Below, in pieces: positions 51,450 to 60,688 of a DNA stretch of 64,000 nt (positions within the stretch are counted from its first letter, which is position 1; every line of letters begins with the position of its first letter). Position numbers and translations under genes: made by a program. Source of the DNA: Brachyspira pilosicoli. GTDB lineage: Bacteria; Spirochaetota; Brachyspiria; Brachyspirales; Brachyspiraceae. The stretch lies in contig NZ_SAXY01000045.1 of NCBI RefSeq assembly GCF_008016535.1, positions 1 through 64,000 of the forward strand, read 5' to 3'. The notes under the pieces were generated by a model that was given only the letters and a program-made list of their open reading frames with translations, was not told the origin of the DNA and searched no databases.

Positions 51450-52826
51450 ATGCATAACGAAGTGACTTCTAACCCATTATATTATGAAAAAATACATAAA
51501 CTTCTTTTTAAATTCGCCACACCAAGTATAATATCACTGCTCGTTGGGGCATTATATAACATAGTAGATCAAATGTTTATAGGGCAAGGAGTTGGTATAA
51601 GAGGTAATGCCGCTACAAATGTCGCCTTTCCGCTAACAACAATATGTGTATCAATATCTTTGTTTTTGGGTTTAGGAGGGGCTTCTTCATATAGCTTGCT
51701 TCTTGGAAGAGGAGAAAAAGAAAAAGCAGCAATTATTATAGGAAATACTGTATCTTTAGCATTTATTTTTAGTATAATACTTACAATAATAGTAAAAATA
51801 TTTGTAAAAAATATAATGTATATGTTTGGTTCTACTGAAGAAGTATTAAGTTATGCAATAGAATATAGTTCAATAACTTCTACAGGATTTTTGCCGTTTA
51901 TATTTTCAAGTATGATGAGTCATATAATAAGAGCAGATGGAAACCCTAGATATTCAATGATGTCTGTATTAAGCGGGGCTATTGCTAACACTATATTAGA
52001 CCCTATATTTATATTTTATTTTAACATGGGAATATCTGGAGCTGCTTTGGCTACTATAATAGGTCAGTTTATATCTTTTGCTTTAACTTTTAAATATATA
52101 TTTAAAATGAAAAATGTTACACTTAATAAAAAAAGTTTTATTTTAAAAAAAAGCAATGTTATTAAAGTTTTTGCTTTGGGTTTATCCGGAGGTTTTAATC
52201 AATTAGCTATGATGGCTGTTCAAATTACTATGAACAACACATTGAGCTATTATGGAAATCAATCCATATATGGAGGAGATATTCCTCTTGCTGTATCTGG
52301 AATTATAGCAAAAATAAATATGATTGTTATGGCTTTTATAATAGGTACAGGTCAAGGTTCGCAGCCTATAATAGGTTTTAATTATGGGGCAAGAAATTAT
52401 AAAAGAGTAATAGACACATATAAGTTAAGTATATTTATAACTACAAGCATGGCTATTACAGCTTTTTTAATGTTTCAATTATTCCCAAGACAAATAGTTT
52501 CTATGTTTGGAGATGGAAGTGAATTATATTTTTCTTTTGCTGAAGAGTATATGAGAATATATATGCTATTTATGGTGGTTAATGGTGTTCAGCCTGTTAC
52601 AGGTTCATTTTTTACTTCTATAGGCAAAGCATTTAAAGGAGTATTTATTGCTATGACTGGACAAATAATTTTCTTACTCCCTCTTATAATTATACTGCCT
52701 AAAATATTTGGTATAGATGGGGTAATGTATGCTGGTCCAATAGCAGATGCAATGGCTTTAATAGTTACTATTTTATTTATTACAAAAGAAATAAAAAATA
52801 TTAAAAAATTAGAAGAGGATAAATAA
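51450..52826 (+). CDS. MATE-family multidrug/sodium antiporter
   Basis: A 458-residue membrane protein with about 12 helices in two homologous halves. It begins KIHKLLFKFATPSIISLLVGALYNIVDQMFIGQGVG, the MATE start, and the second half repeats it as VIKVFALGLSGGFNQLAMMAVQ. GTGQGSQPIIGFNYGARNYKR is the family signature. Known role: drug or metabolite efflux driven by Na+ or H+. The substrate is unknown. Divergent from trpB; monocistronic. Confidence 0.93.
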   Translation: MHNEVTSNPLYYEKIHKLLFKFATPSIISLLVGALYNIVDQMFIGQGVGIRGNAATNVAFPLTTICVSISLFLGLGGASSYSLLLGRGEKEKAAIIIGNTVSLAFIFSIILTIIVKIFVKNIMYMFGSTEEVLSYAIEYSSITSTGFLPFIFSSMMSHIIRADGNPRYSMMSVLSGAIANTILDPIFIFYFNMGISGAALATIIGQFISFALTFKYIFKMKNVTLNKKSFILKKSNVIKVFALGLSGGFNQLAMMAVQITMNNTLSYYGNQSIYGGDIPLAVSGIIAKINMIVMAFIIGTGQGSQPIIGFNYGARNYKRVIDTYKLSIFITTSMAITAFLMFQLFPRQIVSMFGDGSELYFSFAEEYMRIYMLFMVVNGVQPVTGSFFTSIGKAFKGVFIAMTGQIIFLLPLIIILPKIFGIDGVMYAGPIADAMALIVTILFITKEIKNIKKLEEDK

Positions 52827-52962
52827 TAATTCTAATATTATTATAAAAAATATTTAAATTGTAATATAGATTTAATATCAAATAAAAGAATTTTATAACA
52901 ATTAATAGTTAATATAATTACATTATTATACTTTAAATATTCAATTAATCGATTTTATTTTA

Positions 52963-53006
52963 CAAAAATAAAAAAGAGCAGACATATATATCTAAAATGC
53001 CTGCTC
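52963..53006 (-). terminator. Terminator after nhaC
   Basis: On the minus strand GAGCAGGCAT (53006-52997) pairs with ATGTCTGCTC (52985-52976, one mismatch) and runs into a T-rich stretch (52975-52963). It ends the PLP enzyme-nhaC transcript. Confidence 0.75.
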
Positions 53007-53024
53007 CAATAAAATAGACCTAAA

Positions 53025-54458
53025 TTAATTATTATTATCTTTTTCTTCTTTCAAAACAGGAACAGCAAATTTTAATTTAGGGAAAGTAAGTATATATATA
53101 AACATCACCACTATACTAACCAAATTAAAGAATGAGTAAGGCAAATACTGTAAAGTAGCTACACCTAAAGTAGATGCCATATAAACTCCTGTTACTGTCC
53201 ATGGTACTATAGGTTCTGTTAAAGTTCCTCCCTCTTCCATAGTTCTTGATAATGCTGAAGGGTGTAATTTATATTTTTTATATATATCTTGGAATATAGG
53301 ACCTAAAGTTAAAAAAGTAAATTGTGTGCTATTAACACTTGAATTAACTACAAGAGTAGTAAACCATGTAACTATCATCAAGCTTTTTACACCTTTTATA
53401 ACTTTCAATAATAAATCCAATATAGTTTGCAAAGTACCTATTAATTGAAGCATAGAACCAAAAGTTAAAGCAGTTATCAAAAATAATACTGTAGGCATCA
53501 TATTAACCATACCGCCTCTGTTTAATAAGTTGTTTAAATTGGCAGGTATTTGGTCTGCTGGTAAATTTGACATAGAAACATTAAATCCTGAAACAAATGC
53601 TTTTATTGAATTTAAAAAGCCAAAATCCTGAAATATAGCTCCTAATATCAAAGCTAAAAAACTTCCTAAAAACATAGTTATTATAGGAGATAAACCCTTA
53701 AAACTTCCTACAAAAACCACAACAGCAGGAAGCAATAATAATATATTAAAATTAAACATAGAATCTAAAGAATCTAATATCTCTTTAGTTTCTTTTACTG
53801 TTGAAATATCTATATTAGAAGAAGCAGTAAAACCTAAAGCAATAAATATAATGCTGGATATTATTACAGAAGGTATAGTTACTATTAGCATAGATTTTAT
53901 GTGATCTATTAATTGAGCACCAGAACCCATAGCAGATAAAACAGTAGTATCAGATATAGGAGAGTTTTTATCTCCAACATAAGCACCGCTTATTATAGCA
54001 CCAGCTATTAAAGGCAAAGGTACTCCTGTTGCATGAGCTACCCCTATAAAAGCAACTCCAGAAGTAGCAGCAGCTCCCCAAGAAGTACCAGTAAATATAG
54101 CAACAAAAGCTGTAACAACAAATGCTGTAAAAGGTATAAAAGAAGGGTTAATCCATTTTATACCATAATATATAAGCATAGGAACTGCACCGCTATATAT
54201 CCAAGTACCAACTATAGCACCTATCAATATCAATATAAGAACCCCAAGCCAAGTATCAGCTATTTTCTTTACAAAAGCTTTTTCCATTTCTTCCCATTTA
54301 TATCCTGCTGCAAAAGCTATAATACAGCATATAACAGTATCTAATATTAATAAAAACTCTATTGATATGCCATAATGCACTGTACCTATAAGAACTCCAA
54401 CTAATATAAATACTAGCGGAAATATTTTTAAAAAAGTATTTATTTGTTTTTTTTCCAT
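53025..54458 (-). CDS. nhaC: NhaC-family Na+/H+ antiporter
   Basis: A protein of about 477 residues with about 11-12 helices. The blocks GTSWGAAATSGVAFIGVAHATGVPLPLIAGAIISGAYVGDKNSPISDTTVLSA and EEGGTLTEPIVPWTVTGVYM are diagnostic of NhaC. Known role: sodium/proton exchange, with some members acting as malate/lactate or amino-acid-product antiporters. The ATG at 54456-54458 is preferred to the upstream TTG at 54473 because TTGGAG lies 9 nt before it. It begins 21 bp after the PLP enzyme gene, so they form an operon ended by the terminator at 52963-53006. Confidence 0.92.
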   Translation of the reverse strand: MEKKQINTFLKIFPLVFILVGVLIGTVHYGISIEFLLILDTVICCIIAFAAGYKWEEMEKAFVKKIADTWLGVLILILIGAIVGTWIYSGAVPMLIYYGIKWINPSFIPFTAFVVTAFVAIFTGTSWGAAATSGVAFIGVAHATGVPLPLIAGAIISGAYVGDKNSPISDTTVLSAMGSGAQLIDHIKSMLIVTIPSVIISSIIFIALGFTASSNIDISTVKETKEILDSLDSMFNFNILLLLPAVVVFVGSFKGLSPIITMFLGSFLALILGAIFQDFGFLNSIKAFVSGFNVSMSNLPADQIPANLNNLLNRGGMVNMMPTVLFLITALTFGSMLQLIGTLQTILDLLLKVIKGVKSLMIVTWFTTLVVNSSVNSTQFTFLTLGPIFQDIYKKYKLHPSALSRTMEEGGTLTEPIVPWTVTGVYMASTLGVATLQYLPYSFFNLVSIVVMFIYILTFPKLKFAVPVLKEEKDNNN

Positions 54459-54479
54459 TTTATCATACTCCAATAAGAA

Positions 54480-55658
54480 TTATTTTATATTTTTTAATGC
54501 CTCATCTAAATCAGCTATAAGGTCATTATAATCTTCTAATCCCACTGATATTCTCATAACTCCCAAAGATATACCCATGGCATCAAATTGTTCTTTAGGC
54601 ATTTCTTTTAAATAACTTATAGCAGGAGCATATATGAGACTTTCATGTCCTCCCCAACTTACACCTATTCTAAAGCACTTCAAGCTATTAAAGAACTTCT
54701 TTATATCATCTAAATTATCAGAATTAATAACAAAACCCATAAGACCGGAAAAACCTTTCATTTGTTCTTTTGCTAATTCATATTGGTCAAAACTTTCAAG
54801 TCCAGGATACATAACTTTTTTAACTTTAGGATGATTATTCAAATATTTAGCAACAGCTAAAGCATTTTCCTGATGCTGCATCATTCTTACTTTTAAAGTT
54901 CTCAAACTTCTTAATATAAGCCAAGCCTCAAAAGGAGACATCTTAGCACCTAAAAATGCATGTTCTCTATCAAATATGGATTTAACATCTTTCTCTTTAC
55001 CAACTACAACACCAGCAACTATATCACTATGTCCTCCAAAATACTTAGAACATGAATGAACTTCCAAGTCTATTCCCATTTCTAAAGGTCTTTGAAATAT
55101 AGGAGTAGCCCAAGTATTATCTATTATAGTTTTAATATTATGTTTTTTTGATAAGGCAACAACCTGTTTTATATTTTGTAAGCTAAATACTGCAGATGAA
55201 GGGCTTTCTAAATATATTAATTTTGTATTTTTTCTAATAGCATTTTCAAAATCTTCTATTTTTTTACCCTCTACAAAAGTAGTTTCTATATTGCATTTTT
55301 CTTTTAAATATACATTCATAAAATTATTAGCAGGACCATAAACATTTTTTATAGATATTATATGATCTCCGCAATTAACATAATGAAGTATTGATGATGA
55401 TATAGCTCCCATACCTGAAGCAAATAATTTAGCTCTCTCCCCACCGCATAAACAGGCTATTTTTTCTTCTACCAATGATACAGAAGGGTTATTTCCTCTT
55501 GTATATATAGAATTATTGAAAGGATCGTCAAATGCCTTATCTATTGCTTCCCAACTTTCAAAAGTAAATAAACTGCTTTGATATATTGGCGGTACAACAG
55601 GACCATTTCCTCCTTCCTTGTGATGAATTAATTTTGTTTGGTAAGATTGTTCACCCAT
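54480..55658 (-). CDS. Cys/Met metabolism PLP enzyme (cystathionine lyase / gamma-synthase type)
   Basis: A 392-residue fold-type I PLP enzyme. Motifs: VVPPIYQSSLFTFESWE, YTRGNNPSVSLVEEKIA, ASGMGAISSSILHYV, IDNTWATPIFQRPLEMGIDLEVHSCSKYFGGHSDIVAG with the PLP lysine in CSKYFGG, and LGVMRISVGLED. Substrate choice (cystathionine beta-lyase, gamma-synthase, methionine gamma-lyase) cannot be settled; CSKYFGGHSD is commonest in beta-lyase-like members. In an operon with nhaC; the pair may couple degradation of an amino acid to sodium or product exchange, which is inference. Confidence 0.85.
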   Translation of the reverse strand: MGEQSYQTKLIHHKEGGNGPVVPPIYQSSLFTFESWEAIDKAFDDPFNNSIYTRGNNPSVSLVEEKIACLCGGERAKLFASGMGAISSSILHYVNCGDHIISIKNVYGPANNFMNVYLKEKCNIETTFVEGKKIEDFENAIRKNTKLIYLESPSSAVFSLQNIKQVVALSKKHNIKTIIDNTWATPIFQRPLEMGIDLEVHSCSKYFGGHSDIVAGVVVGKEKDVKSIFDREHAFLGAKMSPFEAWLILRSLRTLKVRMMQHQENALAVAKYLNNHPKVKKVMYPGLESFDQYELAKEQMKGFSGLMGFVINSDNLDDIKKFFNSLKCFRIGVSWGGHESLIYAPAISYLKEMPKEQFDAMGISLGVMRISVGLEDYNDLIADLDEALKNIK

Positions 55659-55718
55659 AAAAATTCTCCTAAATTTATAATATTATTAATTTAAGTCTTA
55701 AATATTAATAAATAAAAA

Positions 55719-57032
55719 TTATAGATTATAAATAAATTGATTTAATTTAGCCTCAAGTAATTCTTGATTTCCGCTTGGAAGTTCTTTTTCTTCTAAAGCA
55801 AGTGCATAATTATATAATTCTTCTAATGAAGTTGATTTGCTTTCTATTTTTGCTCCTATGCCGCTGTTGTAAGAACTGTATCTCTCTTCTATAAATTTAT
55901 CGAAACATCCATCTTTAACTATTTTGTCAGCTATTCTTAATCCCCAAGCTAAAGTATCCATTCCCGCAATATAAGCATACATTAAATCATCCATAGTATG
56001 GGATGGTCTTCTTACTTTAGCATCAAAATTAAATCCTCCGTTTTTTAGCCCGCCATTTCTTATAATCTCTACCATCATTAAAACTGCATCATAAACATTA
56101 GTGAGGAACATATCTGTATCCCAACCTAAGAAAGTATCTCCATAGTTAATATCAACAGAGCCTAACTTTCCATGATTTCTAGCTACCTGCATTTCATGCT
56201 GCATAGTATGTCCTGCCAAAGTTGCATGGTTTACTTCCAAATTAAGCTCAAAATATTTGTCTAAATTATAATGATATAAAAACTCTAAAGTAGTAGCAGC
56301 ATCAAAATCATATTGATGTTTTGTTGGTTCTTTTGGTTTTGGCTCTATAAAGAATTGTCCTTTAAATCCTATTTTCTCTTTATATTCAACAGCCATGGAT
56401 AAGAAATAAGCTAAATGGTCTAACTCTCTTTTCATATCTGTATTAAGTAAAGTTTCATAACCCTCTCTTCCGCCCCAAAATACATAACCTTTAGCATCCA
56501 ATCTCTTAGCTATATCCATAGTCTTTTTAGTTTGAGCAGCAGCAAATGCATATACATCAGCATATGGACTTGTAGCAGCACCATGCATATATCTAGAATT
56601 TGTGAATAAAGATGAAGTTGCCCATAAAAGTTTTTTACCTGTTTTAGACATATTTTCTTGTAGTAAATCTACTATCATATCTAATTTTTCATTTGTTTCT
56701 TTTAGAGTTTTATATTCAGGGGCTAAATCTCTATCATGAAAGCAGAAATAATTTATTCCCAATTTTTGCATAAGTTCAAATCCAGCCTCTACTCTCATTT
56801 TAGAAGCTTCTAAAGGCTCTTTGCCATTCCAAGGTCTAGTTGCAGCGGCTGCACCAAAAGGATCAGCACTTCCAGCTGCTAATGTATGCCACCAGCTCAT
56901 TGCAAAAGGCATCCACTCTTCCATAGTTTTTCCTGATATAACTTCTGAAGCGTTATATTGTTTGAATGAAAAAGCATCTTTACTATCTTTTCCTTTGTAT
57001 GACACTTTATCAACATTTTTAAAATATTCCAT
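55719..57032 (-). CDS. xylA: Xylose isomerase
   Basis: A 437-residue class II xylose isomerase. FCFHDRDLAPE carries the catalytic His and Asp, FWGGREGYETLLNTDMKREL, EPKPKEPTKHQYDFDAATTL with a metal Glu, LNLEVNHATLAGHTMQHE, and NFDAKVRRPS. Known reaction: D-xylose to D-xylulose with divalent metal. It is monocistronic; two XylR-type operators lie between it and xylR. Confidence 0.98.
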   Translation of the reverse strand: MEYFKNVDKVSYKGKDSKDAFSFKQYNASEVISGKTMEEWMPFAMSWWHTLAAGSADPFGAAAATRPWNGKEPLEASKMRVEAGFELMQKLGINYFCFHDRDLAPEYKTLKETNEKLDMIVDLLQENMSKTGKKLLWATSSLFTNSRYMHGAATSPYADVYAFAAAQTKKTMDIAKRLDAKGYVFWGGREGYETLLNTDMKRELDHLAYFLSMAVEYKEKIGFKGQFFIEPKPKEPTKHQYDFDAATTLEFLYHYNLDKYFELNLEVNHATLAGHTMQHEMQVARNHGKLGSVDINYGDTFLGWDTDMFLTNVYDAVLMMVEIIRNGGLKNGGFNFDAKVRRPSHTMDDLMYAYIAGMDTLAWGLRIADKIVKDGCFDKFIEERYSSYNSGIGAKIESKSTSLEELYNYALALEEKELPSGNQELLEAKLNQFIYNL

Positions 57033-57061
57033 ATTGCTATTAACTCCAAATTTAAAAAGTA

Positions 57062-57084
57062 TTTAGTAAAATGAATTTACTTAA
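57062..57084 (-). promoter_or_regulatory. XylR operator, promoter-distal copy
   Basis: TTTAGTAAA (57062-57070) and TTTACTTAA (57076-57084, one mismatch from the inverted partner) flank 5 bp. It shares half-sites with the perfect palindrome at 57115-57140 and lies in the xylA leader, 30 bp before the start codon. Confidence 0.65.
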
Positions 57085-57114
57085 ATAATAAAAAAATATT
57101 AGATAATAAAATCA

Positions 57115-57156
57115 TTTTACTAAATACTAGTTTAGTAAAAAATATTAATTTGTCAA
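57115..57156 (-). promoter_or_regulatory. xylA promoter overlapped by a perfect 10+6+10 XylR operator
   Basis: On the minus strand TTGACA (57156-57151), 16-bp spacer and TAAACT (57134-57129) form a promoter. TTTTACTAAA (57115-57124) and TTTAGTAAAA (57131-57140) are a perfect inverted repeat with a 6-bp spacer that covers the -10, so a bound ROK repressor would block RNA polymerase. Known precedent: XylR/xylO control in Firmicutes, with half-sites of TTAGTTT type. Confidence 0.75.
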
Positions 57157-57192
57157 GAAAAAATAGACTTTTTTAAGAAAAAAGAATTTTTT

Positions 57193-58338
57193 TTAAGAAA
57201 AAATATCTTTCTCATATAATAAATCAAAGAAATTTATAAGCCCTACACCAACTAATGATGATTTATCTCCAAATTTTGATTTAATAATCATAATATTAAA
57301 TTTTGAATAAAAATTATTATTTTCAAATATTTCTTTTTGTATATAAGGATATATTCTACTCCAATAATCAGTTATTTTTCCGCTTAAAATAATTTTATTA
57401 GAATCATATATAGCAAGCAAACTTCTTATACCCCTCCCTAAAAATTTACAATATTCTTTTATAACTTTTTCTGCCTTTTTATCAGAACTTTCAAAAAGCT
57501 TATTAATATCATCAAAATCAAGTTTATGTTTTTTTATTATATTTTTAAGCCCATCATAAGAAGCATATCTCTCAAAACAACCCTTGTTGCCGCAAGTGCA
57601 AGGCTCTCCGTCCATAATTATAGTAAAATGTCCAATCTCTCCAGCAAGTCTATGAGTCCCTTTTAATAATTTGCCATCTACTATCTGACCTCCTCCTACT
57701 CCAAAATTCGATATAGATATGAGCATATAATTATTTTTATCTGCCTCTTTTGATAAAAAAAACTCACCTAATACAGCACTATTAGCTTCATTTTCTAAAA
57801 TTATTTCTAAATTTAGCTCTTCTTCTAGATTGTTTATATTAATATTTTCTAGCCCTAAGTTAGTTGCATATAATATATTTTTTCTATCAAAACTAATATT
57901 ACCAGGTATTGATATTCCTAACTTCTTTATATTAAATGCTTCTTTAAAATTTTCTCTATAATCTTTTACTACAAAACTTATAACATCAAAAAAATTATCA
58001 TTATTGATGGTTTTATTATATTCTTTGTAATATGAATAGTTTCCAGACATATCAACTATAGCAATTTTTACTAAATTAAAATCTATATCTATTGCAAGAG
58101 TTTTTTTCTTATAAAGTGTAGTTTTCCAAATTTGAGCTTTTCTTCCTACAGTACCTACTGTAAAATCTTCTTTTGTAATAAAATCATTTTTAAACAAAAT
58201 ATCTAAAGATTCATTTACAGTAGGCTTAGTAAGATTTAAACTTTCGACTATATCTATACTTGTAAATTTTTCTTTTTTTATACATTCTCTTAAAATTTTT
58301 TTAAAATTTTTTTCTTTTGATAATAACTGATATTTCAT
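57193..58338 (-). CDS. xylR: ROK-family xylose repressor XylR
   Basis: A 381-residue protein: winged helix at residues 15-60 (FTSIDIVESLNLTKPTVNESLDILFKNDFI) and a ROK sugar-kinase-like domain from about 75 (LAIDIDFNLVKIAIVDMSG). GEIGHFTIIMDGEPCTCGNKGCFERYAS contains the ROK zinc motif CxCGxxGC. Known role: represses xyl genes until xylose binds. Its position between xylA and xylB and the operators at 57062-57140 support this. Transcribed in the same direction as xylA and opposite to xylB. Confidence 0.93.
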   Translation of the reverse strand: MKYQLLSKEKNFKKILRECIKKEKFTSIDIVESLNLTKPTVNESLDILFKNDFITKEDFTVGTVGRKAQIWKTTLYKKKTLAIDIDFNLVKIAIVDMSGNYSYYKEYNKTINNDNFFDVISFVVKDYRENFKEAFNIKKLGISIPGNISFDRKNILYATNLGLENININNLEEELNLEIILENEANSAVLGEFFLSKEADKNNYMLISISNFGVGGGQIVDGKLLKGTHRLAGEIGHFTIIMDGEPCTCGNKGCFERYASYDGLKNIIKKHKLDFDDINKLFESSDKKAEKVIKEYCKFLGRGIRSLLAIYDSNKIILSGKITDYWSRIYPYIQKEIFENNNFYSKFNIMIIKSKFGDKSSLVGVGLINFFDLLYEKDIFS

Positions 58339-58419
58339 AAAAACAACTTCAATAAATATTTAATTAAATAATATTTAATATCAAATTCAAATAAAAATCA
58401 AATTATTATATATAATCTC

Positions 58420-58473
58420 TTGATTTTTGAATATTATTTTCATATAATATTATATAAAGAATAATTAGTAAAA
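58420..58473 (+). promoter_or_regulatory. xylB promoter with a downstream XylR half-site
   Basis: TTGATT (58420-58425) and TATAAT (58443-58448), 17-bp spacer. TTAGTAAAA (58465-58473), identical to the operator half-site of the xylA region, lies at about +10 to +18. The second half is not well conserved (CAATTAATTAA). Confidence 0.6.
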
Positions 58474-58504
58474 TCAATTAATTAATACAATTTTAGGATT
58501 ATAT

Positions 58505-60055
58505 ATGTATACTTTAGGAATAGATTTAAGCACACAAAGTTTAACTTTAAGTATTTTAAATTACAAAACTTTAAAAAATGAATTAAATATCTCCATAGCT
58601 TTTAATAAATTAGAAGAGATAAAATATTCAAAAATGAATAAAGATACGTTGCTAGTAGATTCTAATATAAATGGCAAAGCAGAACAAGATATTGATATTT
58701 TTTTAACTGCTTTGGATAAAGCATTATTACAACTTAAAGAAAAATGTAATGTAAAAGAAATCAAAGCAATTCAAATTTCTGCTCAACAGCATGGGCATGT
58801 TTATTTATCTGAGAATTATAAAAATAATTTAAATAAATTAAAAAGCAAAGAATATATAAATAAAAACTTAATAGAAATATTAAAAGATTCATATTCTTAT
58901 GATTATGCACCAATATGGAGAACTTCATGCACACAGAAAGAAGCAGATGAACTTAGAAAAAGTATAGGCGGAAAAGAAAAAATGATTCAAATAACAGGCT
59001 CTGATTCTCCTCTTAGATTTACTGGGGCTGTTATAAAATATAATTTTGATAATAATTCAGAATTAGAAAATAATACATATAAAGTATTTTTGCTTAATAC
59101 TTTTATTGCTTCTATTCTCACTGCTAAAGATAATATTAGCACAGATTTTGGAAATGCTTCAGGTATGAGTTTAATGGATTATACAAAAAAAGAGTGGGAT
59201 GATAAACTTCTCAATACTGTATCAAATAATTTAAAAGAAAAATTGGGAAATATAGATAATCCCTCAGCATTAGCTGGAAATATAGCTGAATATTTTATAG
59301 AAAAATATGGTTTTAATAAAGATTGTTTAGTAGGCATAGGAAGCGGAGATAACCCTCAAACAAAAGTATTATACAAAGGTGATATATTATCATTAGGTAC
59401 TAGCTTTGTATATATGCTCAATATTGATGAAAACACAAGAGATTTCTCTGGGGTATCTAATGCCATGTATGATGGTATAGGAAATCCATTTATGATATTT
59501 TGCCGTACTAATGGTGCTATGGTTTGGGACGAGATTATGAACTTATATAATAAAAATTATAAAGACATAACAGAATCATTATCAAAAAATATAGACAATT
59601 TACCTATTATGATATATCAAAAAGAAAATGAATCTGTGCCTATAAGCAAATCTTTTGATATAAAAAGATATTATGATAATCCTTCTTTTGATGATGATTA
59701 TAAAGGAATTGTATTAAGTTCTCTAGGATTAGTGGCAGCATATTCCAAAAAGTTTTCTTCAGAAAAAAAAGCAACAGATTTATCAGTTACAGGAGGTCCT
59801 ACTAAAGATAAAGAAATATTAAAAATAATTGCTAATATTTGGCAATGCCCTATAAAAATACTTCCTGCTGGAGGAGCTTCTCTTGGCTCTTCAATAAGTG
59901 CTATATTATTATTAAAAGAGAATATTTCTTTAGATGATGTTAGAGATTCATTAATAGACAACACTGTAATAGAGCCTGATTATAATTTGTCAAGTAAATA
60001 TGATGATTATTTAAAATCTATGAATGAAAAGTTTAATGAAATAATTAAACAGTAA
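58505..60055 (+). CDS. xylB: Xylulokinase
   Basis: A 516-residue FGGY-family kinase. YTLGIDLSTQSLTLSIL opens the first ATPase half, AIQISAQQHGHVYL carries the xylulose-binding Gln/His, IGSGDNPQTKVL starts the second half, and LSVTGGPTKDKEILKIIANIWQCPIKILPAGGASLGSSISA is the FGGY signature 2 region. Known reaction: ATP plus xylulose to xylulose 5-phosphate. Together with xylA it feeds the pentose phosphate pathway. No xylose transporter is in the window. Confidence 0.95.
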   Translation: MYTLGIDLSTQSLTLSILNYKTLKNELNISIAFNKLEEIKYSKMNKDTLLVDSNINGKAEQDIDIFLTALDKALLQLKEKCNVKEIKAIQISAQQHGHVYLSENYKNNLNKLKSKEYINKNLIEILKDSYSYDYAPIWRTSCTQKEADELRKSIGGKEKMIQITGSDSPLRFTGAVIKYNFDNNSELENNTYKVFLLNTFIASILTAKDNISTDFGNASGMSLMDYTKKEWDDKLLNTVSNNLKEKLGNIDNPSALAGNIAEYFIEKYGFNKDCLVGIGSGDNPQTKVLYKGDILSLGTSFVYMLNIDENTRDFSGVSNAMYDGIGNPFMIFCRTNGAMVWDEIMNLYNKNYKDITESLSKNIDNLPIMIYQKENESVPISKSFDIKRYYDNPSFDDDYKGIVLSSLGLVAAYSKKFSSEKKATDLSVTGGPTKDKEILKIIANIWQCPIKILPAGGASLGSSISAILLLKENISLDDVRDSLIDNTVIEPDYNLSSKYDDYLKSMNEKFNEIIKQ

Positions 60056-60092
60056 TATTATAATAATCGCTAACTCTATAAAATAAAAAATA

Positions 60093-60425
60093 TTACTCTA
60101 AAAGCTTAATTATGTTTTTATGATTTTTTTGTTTGGCATAAAATATGGCATCATTACCATCATTATTAACTATATATTTATCAGCATTTGCATTTAAAAG
60201 TAAAGCTACTACTTTTGTATGCCCTTCCATAGAGGCTAATATTAAAGCCGTATTTCCCGCCTCATCTTGAACATTTAGATTGATATTTTTTGCTATCAAA
60301 TCTTCAACAATATCATCATCACCAAATATTGATGCATCTAAAAGCATCTCTTCATCTTGTGTAAGTGTATATGCCAAATTAAAAGAAAAGAATATAAACA
60401 TTATTAAAAAAAGATATTTTCTCAT
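60093..60425 (-). CDS. Exported ankyrin-repeat protein
   Basis: A 110-residue protein: signal peptide (RKYLFLIMFIFFSFNLAYT), then about two and a half ankyrin repeats (DEEMLLDASIFGDDDIVEDLIAKNINLN, DEAGNTALILASMEGHTKVVALLLNANADKYI, NDGNDAIFYAKQKNHKNIIKLL). Likely periplasmic. Known of the fold: protein binding; no partner can be named. Converges with xylB; a tRNA terminator lies just upstream. Confidence 0.85.
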   Translation of the reverse strand: MRKYLFLIMFIFFSFNLAYTLTQDEEMLLDASIFGDDDIVEDLIAKNINLNVQDEAGNTALILASMEGHTKVVALLLNANADKYIVNNDGNDAIFYAKQKNHKNIIKLLE

Positions 60426-60437
60426 AATAAGTCCTAT

Positions 60438-60476
60438 ATAAAAAAACGACTCTTAAAATCATTTTAAGAATCGTTT
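60438..60476 (-). terminator. Terminator of the tRNA-Ile/tRNA-Ala unit
   Basis: AAACGACTCTTAAAAT (60444-60459) and ATTTTAAGAATCGTTT (60461-60476) form a 16-bp stem with one mismatch. On the minus strand it is followed by a T-run (60443-60438), 12 bp past tRNA-Ala. Confidence 0.85.
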
Positions 60477-60487
60477 ATTAAGAGATG

Positions 60488-60561
60488 TGGAGGTTATGGG
60501 GATCGAACCCACGACCTACTGCGTGCAAGGCAGTCGCTCTCCCAAACTGAGCTAAACCCCC
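60488..60561 (-). tRNA. tRNA-Ala (TGC)
   Basis: A 74-nt cloverleaf, minus strand: acceptor GGGGGTT/AACCTCC (one G-U), anticodon loop CTTGCAC giving TGC, T-arm GGTTCGATCC, discriminator A. CCA is not encoded. Confidence 0.96.
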
Positions 60562-60589
60562 GTGTATATTTTGAAAGAACCTGAGCGTG

Positions 60590-60663
60590 TGGGCCTGGGA
60601 GGAATTGAACCACCGACCTTTCGATTATCAGTCGAACGCTCTAGCCATCTGAGCTACAGGCCC
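60590..60663 (-). tRNA. tRNA-Ile (GAT)
   Basis: A 74-nt cloverleaf, minus strand: acceptor GGGCCTG/CAGGCCC, anticodon loop CTGATAA giving GAT, T-arm GGTTCAATTCC, discriminator A. It lies 28 bp upstream of tRNA-Ala on the same transcript. Confidence 0.96.
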
Positions 60664-60688
60664 TTTTTTTATCTTTAATATGCTATAT

